Shown in pieces: positions 48,403-61,473 of a stretch of 64,000 nt of DNA. Position 1 is the stretch's first letter. Each line of letters begins with the position of its first letter. Position numbers and translations under genes: made by a program. Origin of the DNA: Lonicera japonica (lineage: Eukaryota > Streptophyta > Magnoliopsida > Dipsacales > Caprifoliaceae); contig CM038470.1 in NCBI GenBank assembly GCA_021464415.1, positions 25,197,601 to 25,261,600 of the forward strand, given 5' to 3'. Below the pieces are notes generated by a model. The model saw only the letters and a program-made list of their open reading frames with translations, made no database searches and was not told the origin of the DNA.

Positions 48403-48962
48403 GACCATCTTCATCCGGATGGCTAAATGGGCATAATTAACTTTTTTGTTGTCTTATTGGGTAAGGCAAAAAGCTAAAGAAAACGGTAAAAGTGTAAAGC
48501 AAAGCCAAAAATAGCGAGGGACAAAATTTTAGCTCGGACGATAAAGAAAGGATCGTGGCAGGGTAGAAGGTTCTCACGACACATGATGTGTCGTGAGAAT
48601 GACCAATGTTTGGCACGATAGATGATGTGTCGTGCGACACATCATTGATTTTCCCTTGGCCAATACATGATAAATCGTGGCATGGCTAATTATCCTTGGC
48701 ACGATGGATGATGTGTCGTGAGACACATCATTCCAATTTGCTCCTCCCCGTATATATAACCCAGCTCTCAGACGATACATCATAAATCGTGGGTCTCTCA
48801 GACGATAGATGATAAATCGTGGGGTGGCTTGGTGTCCTCCCCCGATGTTTTATATATCGTGCGAGGTATATTTACCTCTCATCCCGCTGTAACTCTACAA
48901 TTTCAAATAGTCTAAATATACATTTTTAGCCTACCATTTTACCTTACCCACTAAAGATGGCC
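48403..48962. mobile_element. TAA-flanked MITE carrying an array of palindromes
   Basis: Left end GACCATCTTCATCCGG and right end (reverse complement) GGCCATCTTTAGTGGG, with TAA at 48400-48402 and 48963-48965. Between 48571 and 48860 are seven copies of a motif like ACGAT..ATGAT...TCGTG. Perfect palindromes: 48571-48599 (TTCTCACGACACAT arms, 1-nt centre), 48622-48645 (11-bp arms, 2-nt centre), 48708-48731 (10-bp arms, 4-nt loop). Weaker ones lie near 48662, 48772-48790, 48802-48820 and 48843-48859. GC is higher than in the surroundings. Non-coding. Confidence 0.75.
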
Positions 48963-48965
48963 TAA

Positions 48966-51090
48966 TAACATCTATCTCAAGTTGTATCAATAATATATAT
49001 TTAGTGGGCTACATTAGAAAAAAAATCATTTGAGTTTTGAATTGAGAGACCAAGAAGCACTTGTCTGGTTATTGGAATGAATTTTTCTTTTAAATTCACC
49101 GGCTTAAATGTAAGAGAATAAATAATTATTTTTGGTATATTTTTTTTTGAGATTTTTTCTTTAAAACCAAAATATCTCTTTTACTGACAAAGACAACATT
49201 ATAAAATACGTAAAACGATTTTTCACGATTCTTAATAATAAAAAATTAATTTTTACCAATGTAAAACTATTTGTAATTTAATTTATAAAATGAATGACTT
49301 ACATTTTGGTAATGAATACTTACTCAATTTATGTTACAATTTGATCCAAATATAAATAAAATAATTCACTGTTCTTAAGATAGGAGAATTCAGAGTCCAT
49401 TTTTGATGGGGATAAAATTAGATGTGCTCATGTGATCTTCAATGATAAAATAACACGTGTCTATTCTCACTTAAAATTATTTTTTTTATTTAATTTAAAT
49501 AAATAAAAATAAATACATATCATTTTATTATCGAAATTCTATAATCCTATTTAATTTTACCCCCATCAAATTTTTTTTTAGAGAATTCATATCTGAATTA
49601 AGTATAGTAAAAATATTTTATATTGTTAAAAAAAAAAAAATTGGAATTAACACCCCTTGAGATACCATTTTGGATGTGACAATGTGAGAGAAGACAATTA
49701 TGCGTATCACGAGACTGATGTAATAATAATGATGCACGTCAGCCCAAATTTTCTTCTGAGCGTGGCGTATTTTCCTTTTCGGCGGATAAAAGATTTGATC
49801 TCCTCATTTACACTTCCGTACATTTATTTGACTTGTCTACCAGTTGCTGCAAACAACTCCAATTTTTACAAACGCGGATCATTTCTATTTTCATATATAT
49901 ATATTTAAGAATTATTTTTATGTTATGTTTTTGGTCATATAATTTAAACACCTAAAAATTAAAGATTAATGATTTTAGTTGCAAAAATATTATTTCACTT
50001 TAAAATTATCTTTTATGAAACTAAATATTATTTTTATTTTTTTTACTAAAAATAATTTTAAATTGTTATTTATTAAAATCTGATTTAGATGGGTCCCCTC
50101 TTCATATCTCTTTCTTGTTTGATCATATGGTTTATGGCATTCAGGCAGTCGCCTTCAATTTGAATTCCTTTCTAATTTCTCTTATTGCACAGCTAGCCAC
50201 AGAGCAAGCTCACACTAGACCAATTGTCCAAGAAAAATAAATGATATTAATTATAATTCTGTCTAATAATAAAATAATAATTAATTTATGTGATAAATTA
50301 AAAAATACAATAAATGATGCGGTGAAATGTTCACTTAATAATAATATAATAATAACAATAGCACATCAACCCAATATTTGTTCCCTTATTTGTGAAAAAA
50401 ATTTCTTCACTACCACAGTACTACTCAAAAAAAATTCATGAAAATTAGCATGCAATAAAGAGTATCTTACTGCATCACTCAACTTCTTACATAAATTATT
50501 TATTTTTCCTATATTTCTTAATCTTATTATCAAACGAAACCAAATCTTCACATTTTTCATAGACCAAGAAAGGAAAAGTTAAGCAGTAATACATTAGCTC
50601 TAGTCAAAGATCTTTTAAGAGGATTTGAAGTTGGGTGGCACTATTGCCAAAACATTTATAATTATTATTAAAGTAATGTACAACATTAAAAATATACAAT
50701 ACTTCTCAATGCAATATTTTGCTCAGGCAAAAAATATAATTACTTTTGCAATATGAATAACATTTGAAGTTATGCAAGGATTTTGTGATCGTGTTTTTTT
50801 TATATATATTTCTGGCAAGCGTTAATTATAATACTAGGACATACTATTTAACAATTATTTTGATCACACGCAATATGTATAAATATTACAATAACAGTAT
50901 ATACGAATTATAAAATTGTATTTATGAACCATGCTAATAGTACTGCAAAACTTTTTTTTAGAAAAAAGGTTAGAGCATCTCCAATAATAATTTATAGTTT
51001 TGAAAGCATCTTTTAGAATAAAAATCGTTGTTTGTAAAATCTTCGACAATACTCTATATTTACCGTAAAATATTGATATGTGGATGCTTA
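48966..51090. other. Gene-free AT-rich stretch
   Basis: No coding signal. A single MITE-like left end, TTAGAGCATCTCCAATAAT, occurs near 50970 without a clear right partner. Confidence 0.45.
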
Positions 51091-52394
51091 TCTATATTAT
51101 AAGGGAAAGAACCATCACATCACCAAATTATCTAATCAATGGTCCACATTAATTTGCAAAAAAAGAAGAAAAAATTTGGACCATTAGATGTGTTTTCGAC
51201 CCATCAAATCAAAAAAGCCAATAACTTTTTATCTCTCTTATTCTACCAATTTTAATCTCTTATCTTTTTTTTATATCTATTTTTATGAAATTCAAAATAC
51301 ATTAAATTTAAAACAAATCATGTAAGAGTTTGAATATTTAAAATTTACCAATAAAAGTTTGTATATTTAAAATTGTGGATATAAAGTTACGTGTAAGACA
51401 AAATTTGTATATTTAAAATTATAATCCACTTTTCTTACTCTTTATTATAAAATTTTCACATTACTCTTAAAACTATTTCATTTTTTCTAGCGGCAATTTT
51501 CTATCTATATTATAAGATGTATTTTTTTCTTTATTTTGTTATTATTAACTAATGGTCACAATTTGTTTACAAATCAAAAAAGAAATGTAAACCCTTTAAA
51601 TGTGTTTTTGAGACATCAAATTACCCAATTACATTTTAATTTTTTATTATCTTTTTTCACCTTAATATAATAATAAAAATATACAATTTGAGATTTAAAT
51701 TTCAAAATTTTCTCACTTTTTCCCCTCACAATTTTTTTATAAATAGAAGAACACTCTTTCTCTCTCACCAAATATATTTAGATATATTCTCTCTTTCTTA
51801 AGATTTTTCATGGCTAAACACCAAATAAAATACTTGAGATTTTTTACTCTTTTTGTTGTTTACTCTTTTGAAGAATGTAATATTTTGTGGTTTACTTTTT
51901 TTTTAAGAAGGTATATATATGGGTGCTCATTTTTTATTAGGAATTATTAGTTCATGTAGTTGGAGATCGCAGCTTTATTTTATGATATGTATATTTAGTT
52001 GATGATCCAATAATTATTTGTTTAGTGGCAACCTAGATTAAGAATAATGCATATACTTTTGAATTTCTCCCTTTATGTGTGTTGAATGTCCATTTTATAA
52101 TCAATAGGAATAGGAATAAAAAAGTCTTCATGCATGCATGTGAGTTTTATAGTTTTTTGATATCCCTGTATAACATTATTTTGTTCGATTTTTATTCCCC
52201 CTCTCTTCATTTATGTGAGTTTTGTTAACATCCCATAGCGTTGTTAACATCCCCACCTAATGCCATTATAATCTATGATAGTTTATTATGTAAATTTAGT
52301 AAAGTTGACATGTATAATTCAAACATGGAGTCTCTTTATTTGTATTTAATATTTTTTTTATTTCACCATGTCGGACGGTACGAGCAATACCTAG
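51091..52394 (+). mobile_element. Helitron candidate with duplicated 5' end
   Basis: Two A|TCTATATTATAAG starts (51091 and 51504) are followed by related sequence (CTAATCAATGGTC.ACA versus CTAATGGTCACA; AAATGTGTTTT, GACATCAAAT). The 3' end is GGTACGAGCAATACCTAG|T at 52394, with a small GGTA/TACC stem. TC..., CTAG-3' and insertion between A and T fit plant Helitrons. No Rep/helicase. The shortest version is 51504-52394. Confidence 0.5.
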
Positions 52395-54014
52395 TATGTA
52401 ATATGATATAATAAAAAAATATTAAACAAAAAACTAAAATAAATTGAAGCCAGTATAGGTAAAATTCGAATATTCTTTCTTCCATAAATAATCAAATTGT
52501 TTTAATTTTCTATAAATTGTGTTATATTTTTTGACTTATTATTAAAGATTCCCAGTATTCTAAAAAATGATGCTTGCATTTTTTCCTCCTAAACAAGACT
52601 TTTGTACAAAAAATTTACTACAAGAAGGAAGAGAATATGGCCATTAAATATAATTATTGATATATAATTATTATTTTAATAATAAAAATTAAGAAGAAAG
52701 CTAAATTGGCTCTCCAAATCTAAATAGTCTATCAAGGAACTCTACTTTATTTTGATACTTTATCTAATCTATTGGAACATAGTCTTATTAAGTTGACTAA
52801 CTATTATAAAAAATATACTTAAAGTAAAGAGTTTCTTGAAGATGATCTAAAATGTATACACAAATGTTTGAAACTTATTTTTTTTTTTGCTTCTTGAAAC
52901 TGTGAAGTCTTTTTTTTTTTATTTTTGTGACTGTTAAGCAGATCTATAATATTTTTTTTATTGCAAATTGCTATGTAAATTTTTAGTAGACAATTATTTA
53001 ATGCAATGTTTGCTTTGCCAAAAAGATTTGTTTTGAACAATTAATTATAGGGGCTTTTTTTTAAAAAAGGACAACAGTTTTACTCTCTTTCCAATGAAAG
53101 ACAGACTTTTTTGGGGATTAGATTCAAGGATAATTTTAGTTTGAAGGGCAAAATGTAATTTTATTTAGTATTTACAAAATATAAAGTGTTTTCCAAAAGT
53201 ACCCTTAATAAATATATATTGTTTCTAAATAAAATAAAAAAACTTAAAGAAATGATAAATAAATAAAAACATATTTGAAAATGCTCAAAGAAAAAAATAT
53301 TCAAAATTCAAGCAGACAAGAAACTGTAATCTAATCCGAAAAAGTCAACTAACTAAATAAGATTTTTGAAACTTACCAGCTAAAATGTTAACCTTCAACC
53401 CAATAATGGTCGGATAGCCATATCTTCAATATGTTTGAGTTCCAACCGATGAATGTAGGTAGATATAATGTGAGACAATAAGGCACGGACCCAGAACAAT
53501 GAAAAACCTACAAATAAAAAAAATACCATGTACAGAAGTAATAATATAAGCTACCAAAAACTGAATATAGTTAACCTAAAATATGATTTTGCCAACATCA
53601 ATCAACCTTTATGAATATTCATATTTTGGCGTAAATGTATTAACAAACCGGCAAACTAGACAAAAGAAAAAATGAAGTACATGAAAACTATTATCATGAC
53701 GTGGATGAAACAAAATCAATGAATCGTCCATATCCCAATTGATCTTCATTAGTCTAAAACAAATACGATAACACCATGATCGAGATTAGTAAATTCACTC
53801 AATCTTCGTTAAGCTAATATTCAAGGCGGATGAAGGGGGAGATGCGGCTAAGGTTATTGTTAAGAATGATATTTTGTTTCATAAACGTAACTGCCTTGGA
53901 GATGAGAAAAATCAAAAATGGATCTTGCTAAGGGCTTCAATAGAGCAAGCCCGTATGTTCTTAATTGATATCCATAATAAGTTAAACGAGGTTCATACAA
54001 AATATATTAATTAG
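52395..54014. other. Gene-free AT-rich stretch
   Basis: No coding or repeat feature I can support. T-rich runs lie at 52879-52887 and 52911-52921. Confidence 0.45.
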
Positions 54015-56525
54015 CTGTTTGATTGAATCCAGAAATTATATTTCTAATCCTTCAAACAAGGTTCAATTAGCTTCCAATTACTGCATAAATTTAGAAATTG
54101 CATGTAAATTTAGTTTAAGCGTGAAAAGAAGCCATTGCATTGTATTTCTGCGCTACTAAGCAATTTTACAGGCCTAAAGTGGTTAAGCAATTGAGGTTGA
54201 ATGCAAGAAAGAGGCTTGAATGCGGAAAAGTGTAAGAAGAAGGTCCAAAGAAGAAGTTAGTATCAATTCCAAGGCCTGGTGCAAGGAAAACTCCGCAAAC
54301 TACCCCCCAAAACGTTACCAAGAAGAGAATAGCAAGTCCCAAAGTATGAATGAAGTGAATACAAGTATCTAAGAGTGATTCCAAGAGAAAATAAGCTTAA
54401 TTGAATCAATTCATGAAGTCTCCGAACAAAACAAATAATTGCCATAAAAAGATCGAAGTTGTAGCTAATCAAAATTTTTATCCATTGAGAATTTAAAAAA
54501 ATCTATAGAAATAAAAATTATAAATATTTAAATTACTTACGCGTAAGAGAAAATGGTGTATCAATTAAAATTCGGAGTAGAAAGTTATAGGTAAAATAAG
54601 AAGCCATTATAAAAAAATGGCCAAATTTTAAGCCCAAATTCAAAATTAAGCCATGTTTCGACCCGTTTCTTGTAGGGTTACTAAAACCACAACTTGAGAT
54701 AATTGTGTACTGTATAAAGGGTCATATATATCATATTTTATGGTATGAAACAATTTAGAATTGATTAACATAGAGGCAAAGAGCACCGTAATTTTTTTTG
54801 GAGCTTTTACGCTACATCTGAAGATTGAATTTTATGGTATGCAACAATCGAATATCAGTGTATTCAATATTCATTCATCGTTCAATTCAAGTCTCAATCA
54901 CATACTCGGTAAACCCTAATTTTTAGTTTTCTTTCAATTTAATTATTTTTAATTGTTCGTTTGCTTTGCTATTCATAGATTGGTTAATTTAAATCATACA
55001 TATTGTGGAATCAACCTTAAACCCACGTTTTAGGGACTGATTTTAAGGCTAGTTCTAAGGGCTGATTTTAGGGTTTATAGGTATAGTTTATTGGTTTTTC
55101 GTAGATTAATACTTTATTATTATTTTATATTCAAATAATTTATCGTTTTTTGCATGCTATTCATGTGTGATTAATTATTCATTATTAATAATTTGATTTT
55201 TCAGAATTTGTAGGGTTTAAGTTGAGTTTGATTAGTTTTTGTCAGTATTGAGTTTGTTTACTATTTTAGCCGTAAAATCTTCGTTTTAAATTGGAATTGA
55301 GAAATTTTAAAGGCAAAAGTTTTCAAATTTGATTTTATATATTATTAGGTACGTGTCTACTATTTTTCATAATTTCTAAGCTTATTTTATTTTTTGGTTT
55401 GATTATGTTTAGCAAAATACTTTTTTAGAAATTCATAGTGAAAGACACGTAATTAATCTTTGAATGTAAATTCAATTTAGGTTTAAATCTAATTTTTTCA
55501 TTGGTTATAGATCACCTACTGAATGAATGAGTATTTTCTTATATTTGCATGCGTTAAAAACATGTTTCCATAAGTTAGCTCAAAATTTTCATTTAATTAA
55601 TAATCGTAAAAACGTCAATTTATGGATTTTTGCACCAAAATCCTAACGTGATTGATTTGAGGACGATATTTATCCTTTAATTAGTTGGGTTAGTTTTTTA
55701 AGTGAATTGAATGATTTGACATTGTTTTGGTATTTATTCAAGTAAGTGCCGAAAAAGTGATATATTTGATTTTTGGCATTCTTTTTAAGACGAAATTGTT
55801 TTGAATCATGTTCAAACATATTCAAACCTTATAGAAGTGTTAAGTTACTGATTTTTTAGAATTTTAATCAACTTGAATTGTTTTTGTCACGCACTAGCAA
55901 TATTATATTTTAAATTATACTCTTTCAAAGTCATAAATTTCATATTCGAATTCTATTACTCAAAATTAGTCTATATAGTATTTGCCTCACATGAGCTATT
56001 ATATGCTTGTATTAGCAATGTAATTGAATGGTTTGAGAGTTTAGGAGTTAAATCTTAGAGAAAAAATCTTGTTTAAACTTAGATTTAGATTACCCAAGTG
56101 AACTAGTTTCGTACTCTCTAATTATGAATACTCATAACGTTTGTTTCTCATTAATTTAATTTTATTTAATATTCTAATTTGTTTAGTTATTGCACTGTTT
56201 TATTTATTTTATTTAATTTTAGTTTAATTGCATGCTCCCTTAGTGTATTTAGAAAGCATTTTAGGTAGATAATTTGTGCTTGTTGATTTTCTTTATTTTT
56301 TCACCCTAGGAATATATTTGCCTTTAGCTTTAATTAGTAGTTTTAATTTAGTTTTATTTTCTTCCTTATTCCTCAATTCTATCATCTTTTATTTTATTTT
56401 CCCTTCTTACATCTAAGAGAGATACATATAAGAAATATGTTTCTTACATTCTATGTGATTCGACCTTGAACTTTCTTAAATATACTATAACTTAACCGCC
56501 TGCACTTTGGTGTAATAACTCGCTC
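54015..56525 (+). repeat. LTR-like 2.5-kb repeat, copy B
   Basis: Diverged, same-orientation copy of 35500-37963. It ends with CTGCACTTTGGTGTAATAACTCGC followed by TTTTAGGCGCAGTCACT, which could be a decayed primer-binding site. TATA-like TGTATAAAGG near 54712. The DNA between the two copies (about 16 kb) has no gag-pol, so they are more likely remnants of two insertions than the ends of one element. Confidence 0.6.
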
Positions 56526-56541
56526 CTTTTAGGCGCAGTCA

Positions 56542-57998
56542 CTGTTATAATATAGAAGACAATCAAAATTGTGACTTTAAAATAGGTAATAAAATTGACC
56601 CTTATATAGACTACCAGACCTAGATATTGGGTTAGACCCCAAATAAAACTACAAGTGTATGTAGTTCCTTATACTTGAAATAATATAACCATTCCCATAT
56701 AAAAGGCAAGGAACTTAAACGAAACCTACACAACTCCAACAACAAACTTTCAACGAAGAGTCCAACCCTCACCAAATATATCTAGAGATAGTATTTGAAA
56801 AATAAATCTATTGAATTCAATTTCAAAAACCCACCGAAATTTAGTGCAATTAAATGAGGATAACGAAGCCGCCATAATAATTTTATCATTTAAATGGGAA
56901 AAATAGAAAAAAAATCAATCTTAAACGTGGGTCAAATAAATTATTTTGGATACAACTCACACCGACCCGATTCCTTATTAGATCGACAAATAAAGCAACA
57001 TTTGTTCTTGATGTAATATGTTTAATATGCCTATCAACTATCAAGTAAATCTATATAGTAAAATTATTTATTTTTCAAAAAGATGTACCTAAAATATGTC
57101 TATGAACTATCAATTAACATGTTAATTATTTTTCTATTATAACTATGCGTTAATATATCTGACATAAAATTGAAAAGATGCAGCTTAATATATTTGCTAG
57201 AAAATTAATTAGAACAACATAACTTAATATGTTTGATAAAAAATTAATTAGAAGAATGTAACTTAATATGTTTGTTTGCTATTATGGAAGAATTGTACTG
57301 TTAGACATATTTGCAGCTTCGGTCTCGTATTATGTCTGGCTAGTTTGAGATATTTTCTTCCTTTTATTTTTTTTGAATAATTTTTACATTTATCTTCTTG
57401 TTTGATTTTCTTGTGACACATGTTTGAATTGGTTTGAATTTATTTTTATTTATTTAATTTCAAATTTAATTGTATATTTATTTTCTTGTATTTATCTTTA
57501 AGAATGACAGTATTGTATTTCAACTTAATTAAATGAAAAAATAAAATAACTAATATTTGGTTCTTAATTAAAATTTTTTCGTTTAAACTAATAATTTTAA
57601 ATTGATATCTTTTATTATAATCACCATTTATGTAAAGTCCTTTATTATTATTTTATATTAATTATATTCAAAGAAGATGTCACTCGTTTGATACTCTTTA
57701 GATCATAGTTATTGACCATGCATCTAACTTAAATTATGTTCGATTGCCCCCCAGATTACATATTATTGACCCCCCCACCCAGCCTCTAATCGCTCATCCC
57801 TATCATTGTAAGCATATTATACCAACTAAAACAGAAAATGATACTCCATAAAATGCATATTAATTGTTATTATTAAATTAAAATAAACATTGTAAATCCA
57901 TAAAAAATAATTGAATGTTATTCTAATAAAATACCCAATTCGCTAAAATCTAATAGAGCATCTCTAATAGGGTAAAAACCCAATTCGCTAAAATCTTA
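56542..57998. other. Gene-free AT-rich stretch
   Basis: No coding feature. A partial duplication of a MITE end, AGAGCATCTCTAATAGGG, lies at about 57956-57973 just before the complete copy starting at 57999. Confidence 0.45.
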
Positions 57999-58875
57999 GA
58001 GCATCTCTAATAGGGCTGTGTAAAATTATTGTGTAAATCCTACATGGCAAGTAAGTTTTATATAAAAAATTTACACAGACCTATTTACTCTCAAATAAGC
58101 AATATTAATACTCATGTGTAAAAATAAGTGGTCTAATAAAAAACAACTACCTAAAGAACAAGAAAGTACAAAAATGAGTGGAGAGAATGAGTGGATGGAG
58201 AGAGGATGTGAATGGTATGATTGAGTTAAGTCCCGTTTGATTGCGTAAATTACCTAATTTTAGAATTAGTTAATTTTCGATTGAAGAATTTTAAATTTGC
58301 TCATTTATGATTAATTCAATTCTAATTCAAGTAACGTTTGAAAAACTTAAACAAGAAATTATGATTGTTAAAATAAAAGCATGTTCTCTATTGTTCTATA
58401 TTATTTAAAATTTTGTCTAGATGCATCAACATCACGGGTAGAAACTAGATCTTCTCGAAAAATAGAGTTGGAATGAATTATCTAATTTTTGAATTAGGCA
58501 ATTTCAAGTTTTACTTGAAATGACTTAATTTGAGTTTTTGTGAATCAACTTTAATTGTCATATTTACAATTGTTCAATTTACACAACCAAAAATTAATAA
58601 ATGAAAATTTTGTAAATTACTTAATTGTAAATTATTTAATTCGCAATTTGAAAGACAACCAAACGAGTCCTTAATGAAGAGAGATGATGAGTGGGTGATG
58701 AGAGAATCCTACTTGGTTGTGTAAATTGGATGTGCAAAATATACAATTATTATATACAAGAACTTAGTTGGCGTTGATTTTACACAACCATTGGAGCAAA
58801 AAAATATTTATACAATATATACATTTTACACAATATTAAATTAACTATTTTTACAAAGCTCCATTAGAAATGCCC
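57999..58875. mobile_element. TTA-flanked MITE (GAGCATCTC family), host of a nested MITE
   Basis: Left end GAGCATCTCTAATAGGGC and right end (reverse complement) GGGCATTTCTAATGGAGC, with TTA at 57996-57998 and 58876-58878. TGTGTAAAAT and TTTACACAA blocks follow the ends. It contains the nested element 58229-58670. Confidence 0.75.
58229..58670. mobile_element. Nested MITE
   Basis: Left TTA-AGTCCCGTTTGATTGCG and right (reverse complement) TTA-AGGACTCGTTTGGTTG, with TTA at 58226-58228 and 58671-58673. Subterminal GTAAATTACCTAATT / AATTATTTAATT inverted blocks. It lies within the element 57999-58875. Confidence 0.7.
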
Positions 58876-59319
58876 TTAATCAAATTAATTTTTATGCCCA
58901 CAAGTTTCATTAAATTAAGTTGGATGAGCGCTTCAGTATTCATTGTGCTACCTACTTGCAAGCAATAGTTAATACCTATATTATTAAAATCAAAAGCTAC
59001 ATGTATTATTATTTAGTAAAGTTGTACGTATGGATTTATGCCACTATATCAATTTTGTGTTTTTTTATATACAAGCGATATAATAATACACTTAATATTT
59101 AACCATAAAAAAAAAGAGAGGAATGAGAAACAAATCGAGTTAACTTTTCAAATCTAGCAAACGGGAATTTAAACAAAACAATGAAACATGATTAGATGAT
59201 AAACAACAAACACAAAGATAATTCTCGGTCTCAATTTTATAATTCATTTTGACTTGGTTATTTTAAGGAAAAAATGTTTTCATTGATAAAAGTAGTTACG
59301 AAAAAAGTTTGAATGACTA

Positions 59320-59516
59320 CCAGCAGATGGCCTAATGGTAGATGTTGGGATCATCGCTTGAACTCGAGTGAGAGTTATTCAAATTGAGTTTTGGTAATGC
59401 TGCAAAAATATCTAGTAGTTAATGATCGGCCATTATCTGAGAATAAAGATTAATTTAAGTGTGCGAAAATTGTTCCGAATATCACGTGCTACTAGATGTT
59501 AAAAAAAAAAAAAAAG
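59320..59516 (+). mobile_element. tRNA-derived SINE candidate
   Basis: A-box-like GATGGCCTAATGGTAG (59326-59341), B-box-like GCTTGAACTCGAG about 30 nt later, a body of about 130 bp and a poly-A run at 59501-59515. A possible duplication GTTTGAAT occurs before the head and 12 nt after the A tail. Boundaries are approximate. Confidence 0.45.
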
Positions 59517-59749
59517 AGGAGGTGGTGGTTTGAATTAATTAATTAATAAAATAAAAGGTGTCAACTTTAAAGAAGCCCCAAAATGTTGAACTTAAAATGG
59601 AGCTGTGAGACAGGCCCATTAAGAGTCCGCGCATAAGTAGGTAGGCCTCACCTTGAATCAAGTTTTGAAGGTGACACATACTTTGATTTGTTGGCTAATC
59701 AATTTATTTATTTATTTATTTTTCTTATAGAAAGCCACCATTCTATAAT

Positions 59750-60144
59750 TAGTGGTGTATCCACATAGAGACGAGAGGATATGTGCGCGCACCCTCAACG
59801 ATTTTGGGATTTTTAAAATAAAAATAAAAATAAAGATTTATAGACATAAATTTATAATTTATGGTATGTAATTGTAAGAAATAAAAGTTGAGGAATATTT
59901 TGAGAATTGAAATACACTTAAATAAGGAGGTGAGAGATCCTGAAACCTCACTCTCCCCCTTTATTTTTTTGGTTCTCTTCTCAGTTCTCCATTTGTTTCT
60001 CTTTTTTTTTTCGGCTCTGTTTGACCGTTTCACTCCACACTATATGACCGGTGACTCCGACCAACGACTACTCAGCCACTCCCACTCATCACCGATTAGT
60101 TCGAATTGCGCACGCCCGACTTCCAATTTCTGGCTATGCCACTG
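59750..60144. mobile_element. hAT-like non-autonomous element
   Basis: Ends TAGTGGTGTATCCACATAG and (right, reverse complement) CAGTGGCATAGCCAGAAA. Flanks TCTATAAT (59742-59749) and TCTATACT (60145-60152) are an 8-bp duplication with one mismatch. Open frames inside show no transposase similarity. Confidence 0.7.
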
Positions 60145-60152
60145 TCTATACT

Positions 60153-61032
60153 ACAACTTTTTTTTTTAACTAATTCAATTCTTTAGTGAGAAATAAAATT
60201 TTACAAATATACACATAAGTTTGCAAGCTTTGCAAAATTCTAAGTAATAACGTGATTTTTTTTAAATGACCTAAAAAAGGAACCATTTCTTTTAAAAATT
60301 GTCGGTAAATATAAATTTAAAGTAATAAAGTAAAAAATCAATCAGAGTTAAATGACGAACTTATCTATTTATTTTTTTTCGAGGAAGAAGAATTGAACCC
60401 CTAATTTATTCTTTTCAATATTAATATTACACATACTTTATGAAGTTGGCTTAATAGTTTACTAGATTCCTGTGAGCGACGACTTTCAATTACACGAACT
60501 TTTTGATGAAGTTGGTCTAGTAATTCACTAGATTCCAGTGATAGATAATTTATTTAGCGGGAGATCTTGTGTTCAAAATTTTTTAGATACAATTACTCAA
60601 AAAATATTATTACTATACTACAAAACTGTACTCAAATAGCACATGCAGTTTTTTCAGAGAAAATGATACATGCAATAAAAAAAGCCTAAAACCACATGAG
60701 GTCAATAATTTTATTCTAACAAGAAATCATTAATAAATAACACAAAATGTGATCAACTTTGTTTTGATGCAGTACTACCTAAACAAACCTAACTTCAATC
60801 TTTTGGAGGTGAGATTTAGAAGAAACCCAAGGAAAAACATTAAAATGCATGTAGAGAAGAGTAAAGCTGCTTCCATCTACACCTTTAAAAATATACAAGT
60901 CTTTTAATCAACCAATCACCTTTAACCACGTGGCAAATAAGGGCCTTTTTGTCAACCTACTTGACTCATCCGTCGACGTGTCAAAAACCCATCAACTATA
61001 TCGTGCACGAAAACGTTTATCAGATTGAATAA
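60153..61032. other. Gene-free stretch with SINE-like fragments
   Basis: Two related segments, GAAGTTGGCTTAATAGTTTAC (60440s) and GAAGTTGGTCTAGTAATTCAC (60510s), are followed by GATCTTGTGTTCAAAAT. They look like A- and B-box regions of degraded tRNA-derived SINEs. No gene. Confidence 0.35.
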
Positions 61033-61473
61033 GAGCAAATTACTCTAAAACCCCCTAAACTATTTAATTTATGCCAATTTGGCACTTAAACTATAAGATA
61101 TATCACTTGAGCCCCAAAATTTTTCCAACCAAATAAACCTTTCTTTGAATTTGTACATTTGGTCACAAACAAGGGTTTTGAGGCAAATAAAATAAGTCAA
61201 TTGAGCCCTTAAATTATTTAAACTCAATTAAATAAACATAAATTTGCTGTTTATATTTAGTTGAAAATAGTTTCAGGTTTGAATTTGAGATGCTAATTTC
61301 TTATGTATCTGATGCCTCCACTAAATTCGCGCGTGATATTGAATTTAGCCGACCTTAACTTGATTACAAGAATATTACAAAATAATGGTTTGCCTTGCTT
61401 AGAGAATTTTCGGTGGCATAATCAAAATAACAAGGATAACTAATTTTATATGTGCCAAATGCGCTATCCCTTG

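Noticed and set aside
48541..48880. CRISPR-like array
   Set aside because: The repeats are palindromic, unequal in spacing and variable in sequence, inside a TAA-flanked MITE of plant DNA; there are no constant repeats with unique equal spacers and no cas genes.
59749..60169. Open frames of 93-94 codons on both strands
   Set aside because: They cover a non-autonomous hAT-like element with 8-bp TSD and show no transposase motifs.
60360..60480. Possible SINE on the minus strand (GGTTCAATTC B box, A-rich end)
   Set aside because: No convincing A box or duplication could be placed, so only the B-box-like word supports it.
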